DNA of 64,000 nt from Siphonodentalium dalli (taxonomy: Eukaryota; Mollusca; Scaphopoda; Gadilida; Siphonodentaliidae), in the NCBI GenBank assembly GCA_032622095.1, contig CP136065.1:22678134-22742133 (forward strand). The letters are read 5' to 3'. Below the pieces are notes generated by a model. The model made no database searches. It was not told the origin of the DNA and worked only from the letters and a program-made list of their open reading frames with translations. Positions 1 to 10,034 of this stretch are shown here, piece by piece (position 1 is the first letter of the stretch; every line of letters starts with the position of its first letter). The translations under genes were made by a program, and so were the position numbers.

Positions 1-12
1 TGGACACCCCAT

Positions 13-962
13 GTCCCCTATTACCGGTGGTCCTTTATTACCGGTGTATATCATATTTTCATGTTTTTTGTTGCTCGTCGATTACTAGCTTACCGGGAAT
101 CTTACCGGTGCTTTACCCATTACCCGTCGATGTTTTTCTGGTACTTTTTTCGTCTGACGTAATTACGCTAAGGCTAACGTTAGCGGATTTTGGCGTTATC
201 GGTCCCTGACTGCTTTGATTCAGTGTTATTTACGTATATTACTACCATTTACGACCAGTTTAATGAATAAAACAGACTAAAGAGCGAGTATTAATTAAGG
301 TGAGTAAGTTGTCTGAAGAAAAAATCCCAGGACTATATGCCTTAAATATAACACATCGTTGTCTTGGAATGTTTGCGTGGGCATGTGGGATAAGTTAACT
401 GGAATGCGCCTTTGGGGGCAGTTCTGTCAATTTTTTTTCTCTTAATATCATTGGAATTGTCGGAAGTTTGTTTGAAACTGTTGGAACTAATTTCAATTTT
501 CAGAAAACTGCCAGGTACGAAGCAAATAATACTATTTTTAATAACAAAAACTAGCGCTGCTTCCAGTGCTATAGTCTCAATTGTGTGCTACAGCATGGTG
601 TTATTTGACTTTTGGATGATTGAGAAGGTGTAGTTTAGATCAACATTCTCCCAAACAAAATCTCCTTCTGATTGAGAGTCAATAATTATTCACATTCATC
701 GCAAACCATGTGTCAGACATAGTAAACCCGGGCATTTTTTATTTGCACCGGTAATAGGTGACAGGTCTACCAGTGACCTTCCGGTTGGGTGACCTACTTT
801 TATTATTTATAGCGAGCACAGACAATTAGATCGGAAAATAAGTTTTAGTGATTTTTGTAGAAGAATAATCACTTTTCATAGTACTGATTAAAAAAATAAT
901 AGAAATTGCATATTTATGTGTAAAATCTGTGGTCAAAGTTAAGACCACCGGTAATAGGGGAC
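13..962. mobile_element. Non-autonomous DNA element with 20-bp terminal inverted repeats
   Basis: Positions 13-32 and 943-962 are perfect 20-base inverted repeats containing CCCCTATTACCGGTGG. Related ACCGGTAATAG-type motifs recur inside, at about 35-46, 99-110 and 746-763, always near one of the ends. The 950-base interior has only short unrelated ORFs, so this looks like a MITE or deletion derivative without transposase. A target-site duplication could not be resolved, since only 12 bases precede the left end. Confidence 0.65.
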
Positions 963-1917
963 CCCAGTATATATTGACTCGAGGGGTTAATCTGCATAAT
1001 TTTGTTTTGAACTAAAACGCAATTTGCATGGGCTGTTTGGTCTGTTATTACCGACACTCTTATTCGAGAGCGGCTATGTTGTCTCCGATCTCAGATGCAT
1101 TGTCTATTTTTGGGAACCTTTTCTGGGGTAGCCATCGTGGCGTCTGCAAACGACCTTGACATCCGCGATCATTCGGCTCATTTCGGCCGATTCCGTAACT
1201 TAAACGACGCAATTATGTACACGGAGTAGTTCTGATGAGCCGCTACCGGAAGTAGAAAAAGTATGGAGTAATATGTTCCGGACGGCAAAGGATTGCCGCT
1301 AAGAGGAAACGGGTTAGCCGATTTTGACAAAAAAACAAAAACAAAAGCAATTTTAGGGAAGTGCAATAAAAATATTTCGGTCGGGGGGTTAAATGAGTCA
1401 GTCGGGAGTGGACAAACAAACCTATTTTTAATTTTGGCCCAGTCGATTCATCCTCTTTTCCCCCCAGTAGGACATTCTTCGTGAGTGGGGTGGGTGTGAA
1501 ATCCATGGTTTACCACACTGCATTCTGAGACAGATCCAAACATTTCACACACTGTAAGGCTATTATTCATTTCCTTTCAACAATTTCAAGTAAAGTCTGA
1601 TTTTGAAGTTACAGGAAATCTCAAATTCTGATTTCTGTATAAAATCAAATCAAATCATATCTCATGAAATGAAACATATTAATTATCATCAGGACGCACC
1701 ACACACATTACAGAAGCACAATGTAATAAGCCGGATTCCAGTAACACATTGTTGCTGCAGTGGCAATGCATGCAAACTACTATGGAATCTTACACGACCG
1801 CAATTGGACCAGCGGTTGTCAAACGCGACGGCAGTTGATCTGACACAACTTCAGGGTCAGTTGGCACCTAAATTTGATGTTCTTTATAAACACAAATGTA
1901 CACCATCACTATGTAAC
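963..1917. other. Intronic or 3'-flanking sequence, no feature recognised
   Basis: I see no conserved domain, RNA gene or clear inverted repeat here. The short ORFs at 1178-1506 overlap on both strands and have low-complexity composition. Confidence 0.4.
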
Positions 1918-2769
1918 GAGAGAAGGGTGGAATGCGGGAGTCGCACCGAAAGTTGGCAGCACCCGAAATCTCAGGCCACCGGTCACCCATCCAAGTACTA
2001 ACCGGGCTCGACGTTGCTTAACTTCGGTGACGACACAAGGCGTCTTAACCACTGGACCAAAGAAGCATGCTCCATTGGAGCTGTTGATTAATCGGCCTTC
2101 TATATTTACAACGCAACCGCTACATTCCTCCCTTCCTCGTTGTTGAGGTTCACCGCCAAGTGATCCTCACCCAAGTTCCTCTGTCAGAGCGGTCGCACCA
2201 TGACACAGACTCTGAGGACCGGACGAGCCCCCAGTGTAACAGGAGAAGGGTGGAATGCGGGAGTCGCACCGAAAGTTGGCAGCACCCGAAATCTCAGGCC
2301 ACCGGTCACCCATCCAAGTACTAACCGGGCTCGACGTTGCTTAACTTCGGTGACGACACAAGGCGTCTTAACCACTGGACCAAAGAAGCATGCTCCATTG
2401 GAGCTGTTGATTAATCGGCCTTCTATATTTACAACGCAACCGCTACATTCCTCCCTTCCTCGTTTTTGAGGTTCACCGCCAAGTGATCCTCACCCAAGTT
2501 CCTCTGTCAGAGCGGTCGCACCATGACACAGACTCTGAGGACCGGACGAGCCCCCAGTGTAACAGGAGAAGGGTGGAATGCGGGAGTCGCACCGAAAGTT
2601 GGCAGCACCCGAAATCTCAGGCCACCGGTCACCCATCCAAGTACTAACCGGGCTCGACGTTGCTTAACTTCGGTGACGAGACAAGGCGTCTTTACCACTG
2701 GACCAAAGAAGCATGCTCCGTTGGAGCTGTTGATTAATCGGCCTTCTATATTTACAACGCGACCGCTAC
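1918..2769. repeat. 323-base tandem repeat, about 2.6 copies, with a 5S-rRNA-like core
   Basis: The same sequence recurs at exact 323-base spacing (for example AGAAGGG at 1921, 2244 and 2567). There are two full units and a partial third of about 206 bases. Units are nearly identical, differing by single substitutions, so the amplification is recent or homogenised. Each unit contains a minus-strand segment resembling the 3' two-thirds of 5S rRNA, preceded by a tRNA-like A box. The array sits 14 bases downstream of the donor of the SRCR exon. The ORFs across it are repeats of one another and not genes. Confidence 0.9.
1957..2059 (-). pseudogene. 5S-rRNA-like segment behind a tRNA-type A box (pol III-like chimera)
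   Basis: Read on the minus strand, 2030-1957 contains GAAGTTAAGCAACGTCG, then GGTTAGTACTTGGATGGG and TGACCG, then a diverged end with GGGTGCTG. These match the internal promoter region of metazoan 5S rRNA (box A, intermediate element, box C) from about nucleotide 45 onward. The 5' third of 5S is missing. In its place, 2059-2041 reads TGGTCCAGTGGTTAAGACG, like a tRNA D-arm/A box. Two more copies lie at 2280-2382 and 2603-2705. It is best read as a SINE-like or 5S-derived repeat. Whether pol III transcribes it is unknown. Confidence 0.7.
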
Positions 2770-2783
2770 AACTATATATATAC

Positions 2784-2928
2784 CTGTATCCCAGCATCCT
2801 GCAAATGACTGTAGCATCAGAGTTACCCCATCTGTCATCGCAAATAGTGCCCCAAATACCATTGTGATAAATCTCCACTCGGCCATTATTTGGGAGAGTT
2901 CCACCAACCAGCCTCACCTCGGCAGGGA
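2784..2928 (-). CDS. Exon: N-terminal half of an SRCR domain
   Basis: This 145-base exon follows a TACTTTCAG acceptor (phase 1) and ends in phase 2 at a GTATAT donor. The translation reads [18 protein letters not shown], then a WGTICDDRW block and [10 protein letters not shown]. This is the classic first half of an SRCR domain, with the first conserved Cys residues. An open frame runs past the donor into the tandem repeat array at 1918-2769, but that read-through is not coding. The partner exon with the second half of the domain is not seen between here and position 1 and must lie outside the window. Confidence 0.88.
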
Positions 2929-4358
2929 CTGAAAGTAAGCAGTAACATAATTAACTCTTTCTTTACCAAGTGGATTCTCCCATTCAGTTATAACGGTATA
3001 CACTGGAATGATCTGCTAACCAACTGCAGGGATGATGAAGAAATATAAGCAGACGTCGTATTATGCAAGTACCGAACGTTTACTATTTATTGTTAGGAAA
3101 TGTTCAAAATGTTCAAAGTTTATCTAAGCATCTAATTTAATCATAAGCTGTCAACTCTCGAAATACTGTAAAACAATTGGCTGTCACTTAATATATAGAC
3201 ATTAAGGTTATTCTTGGTATCCCTAATCACTTTCGGTCACTCTTTGAGAAATTACAGATGAGTACAGATAGCAGCACACCTGTTTGACACGATATCAGCA
3301 TTGTTGATTGCAACTGGGCGACCAATGAAAACGATTGAAAGTGTAGTTTCTCTTCAACTGGATGCTTGATTGGCAGATGTTTTTTACTACAAGGCATTAT
3401 TATTGATTGCAATAAATGTATAAATTTTTCAATTTTACGGAGATACACATGTATATTGGTGAAAAAGGGACATTTTTTACCAATACTGTAATTAAATTTA
3501 ATATAAGAAATAACTCTTGTTTTTGAATTAAGCTTAATATGAGTTATAAATGAAAATGTTTGAATACAAATTTACTATATAAATGAGCTATGCACATTAT
3601 AAAATTCATCATCAGACTTTTTCGTTATAACTGCATACCTTAATCCAAAACAATTTCTTAACTATATTATAAGTGTAACCCATGAGGGGGTGTCCACGTC
3701 AGGGCTACTTTATATACAATGCCAAATAGCTCAACTTGACAAACAGAGGAATCAGATATTACCTAATCATCTCAGTCCTCAATGGGTGAGTATAACTTCA
3801 ATGAGTCGATTATATATTAATCTATTATTCTTAATCAACACAGACAATTTTTGTGATTGAAAATTACATCGATCATACGAATGAATCCATTCTGATTACC
3901 AGCTGACCATGACTTGTGATTAACTCTGTCATAAACCGAAAATGAAGGAATAACAATAGTATATTCCAACTCTACCATCCTCAGTATCAAATAGTATCTT
4001 CAAAACTAAAATCAGTTATTCATTCACTGTCTTGGAATATTCAACAGATTTGCCATACTGTAATAGAGATAGATAAATCATTTGGATGATCGAGCCAAAA
4101 ATTGTATGCATTGAGTGTGTTCCTGTGCTAGAGGGGAGGAACCATTTATATTTATACACTGGGAATGCATTCCTTAACAACTATATGGCGTGTTCCCTGA
4201 GAAAGTACTGTGTTCCTCTAGGAGAGGATGTATTGAGTTCCTAGCGACCATACCTAGCAAGGCACGTGGTACAGACTTCACAACCAGATCGTGAGGTCAG
4301 CAGTAAATAAATGTTGAAAATTCAACATCAATAGACTCGATCACTAATAATGTTGAAT
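2929..4358. other. Intron sequence without recognised feature
   Basis: AT-rich sequence with no domain-bearing ORF. The 73-residue minus ORF at 3227-3448 shows no recognisable motif. Confidence 0.4.
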
Positions 4359-4551
4359 GTAGAAATAAAATACATAGACAGAACACAACGCGCATCTTAA
4401 TCGAGACTCTTTTATCGAATGAGTTGCAGGTGGCGCAAGGATATATTTCGCGAGAGCGTAGCTCGAGCGAAATATAACTTTGCGCCGTCCGCAACGAGTT
4501 CGATAAAAGATTCGAGATTATGATGCAAGTTGTGTTCTGTATTTATTCTAC
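4359..4551. mobile_element. Palindromic MITE (~190 bases)
   Basis: The left arm (GTAGAAATAAA... AGAACACAAC...) is an imperfect inverted copy of the right arm (GTTGTGTTCTGTATTTATTC...). The arms meet near 4460 at a GAGCGTAGCTCGAGCG centre. Transcribed, it would fold into a long hairpin. No coding capacity. Confidence 0.65.
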
Positions 4552-5204
4552 ACCGTTCAGTCAGATAAGTTCAATCCATGAATGTCACCTTCATTGTTAC
4601 AAAAGCTACCTTTATTGTGATTTAAGTCTGACAAATAACCAGTAATTATGGGGGGATCACCGGAAGCGGATGATCGACGTAATGTACGTCATCTTTCTTG
4701 ACGACAACGTCAACAGGAATAGTTCCGGCGTGTATTCCACTAGAGGTATACACTAATATGTATTCAATGGCTGGGATTCCGTTGAATACATGTGACTCAC
4801 GTCAATGGGTGTGGAATAAAAAACTACGTTCAACGTTCAAAGTCAAAGAAATGATGATAACAAAAGGTGAAAACCTAACTTTTTTTCATAAGTGTTGTAT
4901 ATTTTTGTTTCTGTTATGGTTCCAATAATTTCTCTTCAGATAAATAAGACATTTGTGATATTAAATTAAGACATTAAAAGTGAATGTGGATGATTGATGG
5001 TAACATTGATGAAATTGATGGCTTTGAGTTTATGTTCAACTAAGTTATGTAGAGACAAGGCTGAACATATGCTTCAAGTCATCAATATCACACCATGTTA
5101 ATATCAAACAATAGCAATAACGCATATGTATTATTCCTCGAACCCATGGTCATTTTTAGAGGTTTGTAAACTTGCATATATTAGAGTGCCTTACAAGGTG
5201 AAGG

Positions 5205-5275
5205 TAAATATTGTTAGGCGAATGTATTCTCTTATATCGCATATATAAGAGAATACATTCGCCTAACAATATTTA
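5205..5275. repeat. Near-perfect 71-base palindrome
   Basis: About 33 bases on each side (beginning TAAATATTGTTAGGCG) are perfect inverted repeats around a loop of about five bases. A related single arm recurs at 5370-5405. A diverged family member in the opposite orientation lies near 60800-60900, also containing CAATATTTACCTT and alternating ATAT stretches. Confidence 0.8.
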
Positions 5276-6039
5276 GGCTCCCAATGTGAAACTCACATAT
5301 ATAAGAGGTTTGTAAACTGAGCCCCACATATATATATATTACAGAATGCACTGCCTTACAAGGTGAAGGTAAATATTGTTAGGCCAATGTATTCTCTTAT
5401 ATAAGAGGCTCCCTATGTGAGAAATATGAAAGTGACAATGACTCAATGACACTGTAGCACAACTGGGAAATAGGATCATGCCATATATTACAGGGGGGCA
5501 AAGCAATGTATCCCCACTACCGAGCCAGAAGTCAGTAGGCCCACAAGACCCCACACACGTTACATTATGTTATGTCCTTATGGTCCTTCCTTTGTATGAG
5601 GAGCACCTCATTCATAATGGGTAAAATTATTTATCTCATTCTGTTGCATATCAAGGATATAAAATAGTCTTGGTGGTTAAAATATTAAAATATATGACCA
5701 CTACATGTTTACGAGAATGGGACATCCTGGATCATCTCTGTGCACTACTTTTACTTTGCACGCGCTCAAATTCAAGATTTAAAAAAAAGATTTCCAATTA
5801 ATGTACATCATATAGCATAATATAAAGGTGGTTTTTATAAAAATCCGTCTGCTGAGTGAATCATATTTTCTTCAAAATGCAAATGGCTTAAAGTTAAATC
5901 TTTGCTAAACAGTAATTTTTTTGGTAAACTATTTTTGGTCATTTCTTCACATTACTCCACACACTGCCGTTTTTCACTGGCACATGCGCATTTGTAAGTT
6001 TTGAATTTTTTATTCGTTATATTTCCCATTATTTGGACT
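5276..6039. other. Intron sequence without recognised gene
   Basis: It contains a partial repeat of the preceding palindrome family (5340-5420) and otherwise AT-rich unique-looking sequence. Confidence 0.4.
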
Positions 6040-6325
6040 TGTGTTCGGTTATGTTCAGTTGTGTTCAGTTGTGTTCGGTTGTGTTCAGTTGTGTTCGGTT
6101 ATGTTCAGTTGTGTTCAGTTGTGTTCAGTTATGTTCAGTTGTGTTCGGTTGTGTTCGGTTGTGTTCAGTTATGTTCAGTTGTGTTCAGTTGTGTTCAGTT
6201 ATGTAGTTGTGTTCAGTTATGTTCGGTTGTGTTCAGTTATGTTCAGTTGTGTTCAGTTATGTTCAGTTGTGTTCAGTTATGTTCAGTTGTGTTCAGTTAT
6301 GTTCAGTTGTGTTCAGTTGTGTTCG
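6040..6325. repeat. 10-base minisatellite (RTGTTCRGTT)n
   Basis: About 28 tandem units alternate between ATGTTCAGTT, GTGTTCAGTT and GTGTTCGGTT. One unit near 6201-6210 has lost two bases, shifting the frame. Because no unit contains a stop, two long Cys/Val-rich ORFs appear in the plus frames. They are a by-product of the repeat. Confidence 0.95.
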
Positions 6326-8007
6326 TTTTTAAGAGGACCCCCATAGGACTGATGATATACAGTAGGTCCCTGTTTGCAGATTTTATTTGTGGATGTCCCT
6401 GAATATAATTGGGAGAACAAGCCACTTTTATCAATTCTATAGTCGTTATTCGTTTAAAATACTTCTAAATTATTGGCATACATGTACATGTCATTAAAGT
6501 TGTTTCGTTACTAATTTTAAGGAACCTCTGAGAATTTTGTGATTTCCACAAATGCGCGCCTACTGCAATAGCATCACACTTCCCATTCACATACAGTAGT
6601 CATTTGGTTAAAAAAAATATTTGTGTTTGGCTGCAATTGACTACTGTATTCATTTGAATCAGTATTAAATTTTGTTTATAGCTATGGTAGTATAATACTA
6701 TTTTTACTATGTATCTTTCTTTACACATCACAATTGCATGGATCCACTTTATCCAGCCTAAAATGTGAGTCATTTGGCTTCACGTCCATTGGCTATGACA
6801 CAGCTGTCTATCAAACTAAATAAAAATGAACGTGCATATATCGCCAAGATGTAAACACGATTTGCACAACACGAAACACAAATTACCATGTTGGATCTAG
6901 GCTCGATTACCACAATGCATGGGTGACAATTACCTAAGACTTAATTAGTTAATATAGGTATATATAAGGTACTTCATTACCGGAGTAATGTATTCGAACT
7001 GTAAATTTGGCATAACAGTATACTGTCTAATAGTCCTCAGTTCATTGATGGTATAGGGTATACTGTAGATGTAGAATATCAATGACATAATATATCAGTC
7101 GAAGGATTTTATTTTACGCAGTACTGGTTAAACTTAAACATAAATACATAATGTATAAATCAATAAATAAACAAAATAATGTTTTGCTTATAGCGATATT
7201 ACCAAGGCACTGCAATCATTAGCGACATTTTTGAGTAATGTTCTGATCAGTAGATTTGGTACCAATTTAACCGATCGACGCGTTCTTCAAAAACGTCGTT
7301 ATTACGTTGTAATCGGTATATTATCGGTAGAAAGTACATTCGGAATATTCAGTGTTTTTGCCCATTTTATCGATTTCAGTTATGAGATGAATCCTTACTT
7401 GTATTATTTTTCATAACAAATTTACTCTAAAAAAAGTAGGATCTGTCTGTCCGATTTCAGCCAAATGTTATGTGATGACTCGGGGTACCCTGACGGAGGT
7501 AATAACATTGTTAGTTTAAAAAATATTATTTAAAGGATTGCTATCCTGATGAATACGACAAAACATTATCGGTAAGCCACCCCTATTATGATCACAGTGA
7601 TCCAAGTAGCATATCAATTGCGTAATAAATTAGCCGATAAATAAATAAATAATACCCCACCGGCTGTCGACTATCTCTGTCGCAAATCCTCATATGAGTA
7701 GACTAATTAAAAACACGGAATTGGAGTCGGAGTTAATTGTGTCTACCTATGTGACATCCAGGGTTTCCGTTAGTATGGCTCAGCGTCCGTAGGACGGCCT
7801 CATTCCTCTCGCAGATGATCTGTTTGATTCATACATGTGCCAAAAGTCAATAGCAATATGCCGTAAAAAATCCGGAGTTTGGGGTTAACAGAATACTGGT
7901 GAAAAAGTGGGTCAATTGCGCACAGTGTGTTACCAGTACCGGTATAACCCTTTGAAATAAAAGTGCCAAAACTACAACGTAATGGTTTGTGTGCATTGAA
8001 ATAGCGA

Positions 8008-8265
8008 TATAATATATATTTTGGAACTTCTGTCTGTCTGTCTGTTTGTCTGTCTGTTAGCAATGGCCGGGAAAACTACCGGACGGATTTCGACGAAATT
8101 TTATACCTAGGGATACTTTTGTCCATGGAATGTTTTTGACGGGTCAAATCGCACCTTCAAAATAGTCAATTCAAGGTCAAATCGCACCTTTCGACGGATA
8201 TCGATGTTAGATCCGGATGAAAGCAGAGGGGAAACAGCCCGGACGAAGTCGCGCCCAACAGCTAG
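8008..8265 (+). mobile_element. Short Helitron-like non-autonomous element, copy A
   Basis: It begins with an AT-rich start, then TCTGTCTGTCTGTC and GGCCGGGAAAACT. It ends with GGACGAAGTCGCGC, a short spacer and CTAG followed by T. This is the layout of Helitron ends (5' TC, 3' hairpin and CTRR, insertion at A/T). In copy A the initial TC has mutated; the orthologous element in copy B (44988-45241) keeps it. Confidence 0.6.
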
Positions 8266-9048
8266 TCTAATATATATTTTGGGACTTCTGTCTGTTAGTG
8301 TGTTAGCTATGGCCGGGAAAACTGCCGGACGGATTTCGACCAAACTTGCATAATGACACGATAATAATCCTACTGATTATGGTAGCATGCATGAATACTA
8401 AGTCGAAAAAGTGTTTACTGCCGTTTTTGGAGAAGCTCAGAACACCCATTCTCCATTCCCAGTCACAAAAATGACCGTCATTGGCATTTTGGGGTTAATC
8501 GCGTTGATAGTTAAAGAGCGTTCATATCCGCAGTGTCGTTGATAACAAAGAGCATATGCGTGTAATGTGATTCTTACGTCTGGGTCCACACGTGAGCGTG
8601 ACTGTATCCAGACATGAGCGTGTTGTGTGATTCTTACGTACTTAGGGCTTCCTCCTAGGCCAGACGTTAGTGTGTCTGTATCCATACATCAGCGTGTTGT
8701 GTGATTCTTATGTGTGATTCTTATGTCTGTCTTCGTACTTAGGGGTTCCAAGGAACGGGGGAGATTTTCATCGGGTAAGTTTTTCACCCGAAGTGATCTT
8801 CACCTTGAAACGGGTACCCACAAACGTACCTCTTTTAGGGACGGGTACCATCATGGGACGGGTACCATCATTTCTCTTCATTAAAAATGCAGAATTAACT
8901 CAATTAAATTTAAAAATTAACGGATTTCGACGAAATTTGATACCTGGGGATACTTTTGGACGGGTCAAATCGTTACCCCGACCTGACATTGACCTTCAAA
9001 ATGGTCAATTCAAGGTCAAAGCCCAGACGAAGTCGGGTCACCTGCTAG
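8266..9048 (+). mobile_element. Second Helitron-like element, stacked on the first
   Basis: It starts TCTAATATATATTTTGGG immediately after the CTAG of the previous element and ends at GCTAG (9044-9048) followed by T. It is absent from copy B, where CTAG is followed directly by the common flank. The interior has GGCCGGGAAAACTGCCGG near the 5' end and a GACGAAGTC stretch near the 3' end. There is no Rep/helicase ORF, so it is non-autonomous. Confidence 0.65.
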
Positions 9049-10034
9049 TATTATATACATGTACAATGTACATAGCGTAATACATGTTGCGGTGATATCA
9101 AAGACTGTTGGGAGTGCTGAGTACAGATATTTTTGTGCATGGGATTTCCATGGACGAAACTACTACCGCTCGGAGATCCCTTGTTATGGTACGATTACAT
9201 AATTTTATCAAAGAATGTTGAATTGCTGAGTCAGGAGATTTTTGTGCACGGATTTCTGTGGATGAAACTACTGATGCTCCGAGATCCCGTTCTATGGTAC
9301 TATATAAATAATAGTTCATATTCTGCAATTCATTTTGATTTTACGATATTACAATGTGCACGTGTTTACATTTCTCGCCAAAACTCAAATATATTTTATC
9401 ACAAGTTGGCTAATGTAGACTATTGAACAAGCTAAGCGTTCCGATTTCGTTTGAAAGATTTCACTACCATTCACATTACATCGCTATAAATATCCCCTGT
9501 AGATAAACCCTGCAGTATGATGTCACAGCGCACACATATTTTTACGATTGACAGAATATATCCTTTCAGTTTCTTTTTCACGGAAGGTATTGAAATTCTA
9601 GGAAATACTTAATTCAATTCTCCTTGCTACCGGTAGATATTATTGGTCAATGCATAGATGCTTTTTAGTGTTTAGTACAATTATACCTGTCGGAATCTTA
9701 TTGTAAGTTATATATTTGTAAACACTGTAACTCGTAGCTTGTTCATTTATTTGGTCTTCACTCAGACGGCAGTCTTAGGTGCGTAATTACATGATTAATA
9801 ATCTGGATACCATCAACACAATAATGCACCCACGGAAATGATTGACTTGCGTAACATACTTAGCTTTGGATTGCTTTGTGATTTAATCATGTGCAATGAA
9901 ATGGCTACTTTTCAGTGACAAATAACAAAACTTTCACCCAACGGGACGAACCATGGTCTTCCCGTCGAGTTATATGTTTCCACAATACGGACTCATTAAA
10001 ATCCCCCTGGCGAAAACACTGGACATCATCACTA

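Noticed and set aside
412-633. Hydrophobic 73-residue ORF
   Set aside because: Lies inside the MITE at 13-962 with no motif or codon signature; short hydrophobic frames are expected in AT-rich DNA.
2041-2059. A tRNA gene
   Set aside because: Only an A-box/D-arm-like stretch is present; no anticodon arm, B box or acceptor stem could be folded.
2507-2917. A 136-residue SRCR protein read straight through to 2507
   Set aside because: The frame is SRCR only to 2784, where a GT donor follows; the rest is translated tandem repeat.
6001-6402. Cys/Val-rich repeated protein in two plus frames
   Set aside because: Pure by-product of a 10-base minisatellite without stop codons; a two-base loss in one unit shifts the frame, and no splice or domain evidence exists.
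9915-10034. N-terminal extension of the LINE protein
   Set aside because: These codons lie in flanking duplication sequence that also occurs in copy B without the LINE; the frame joins by chance.
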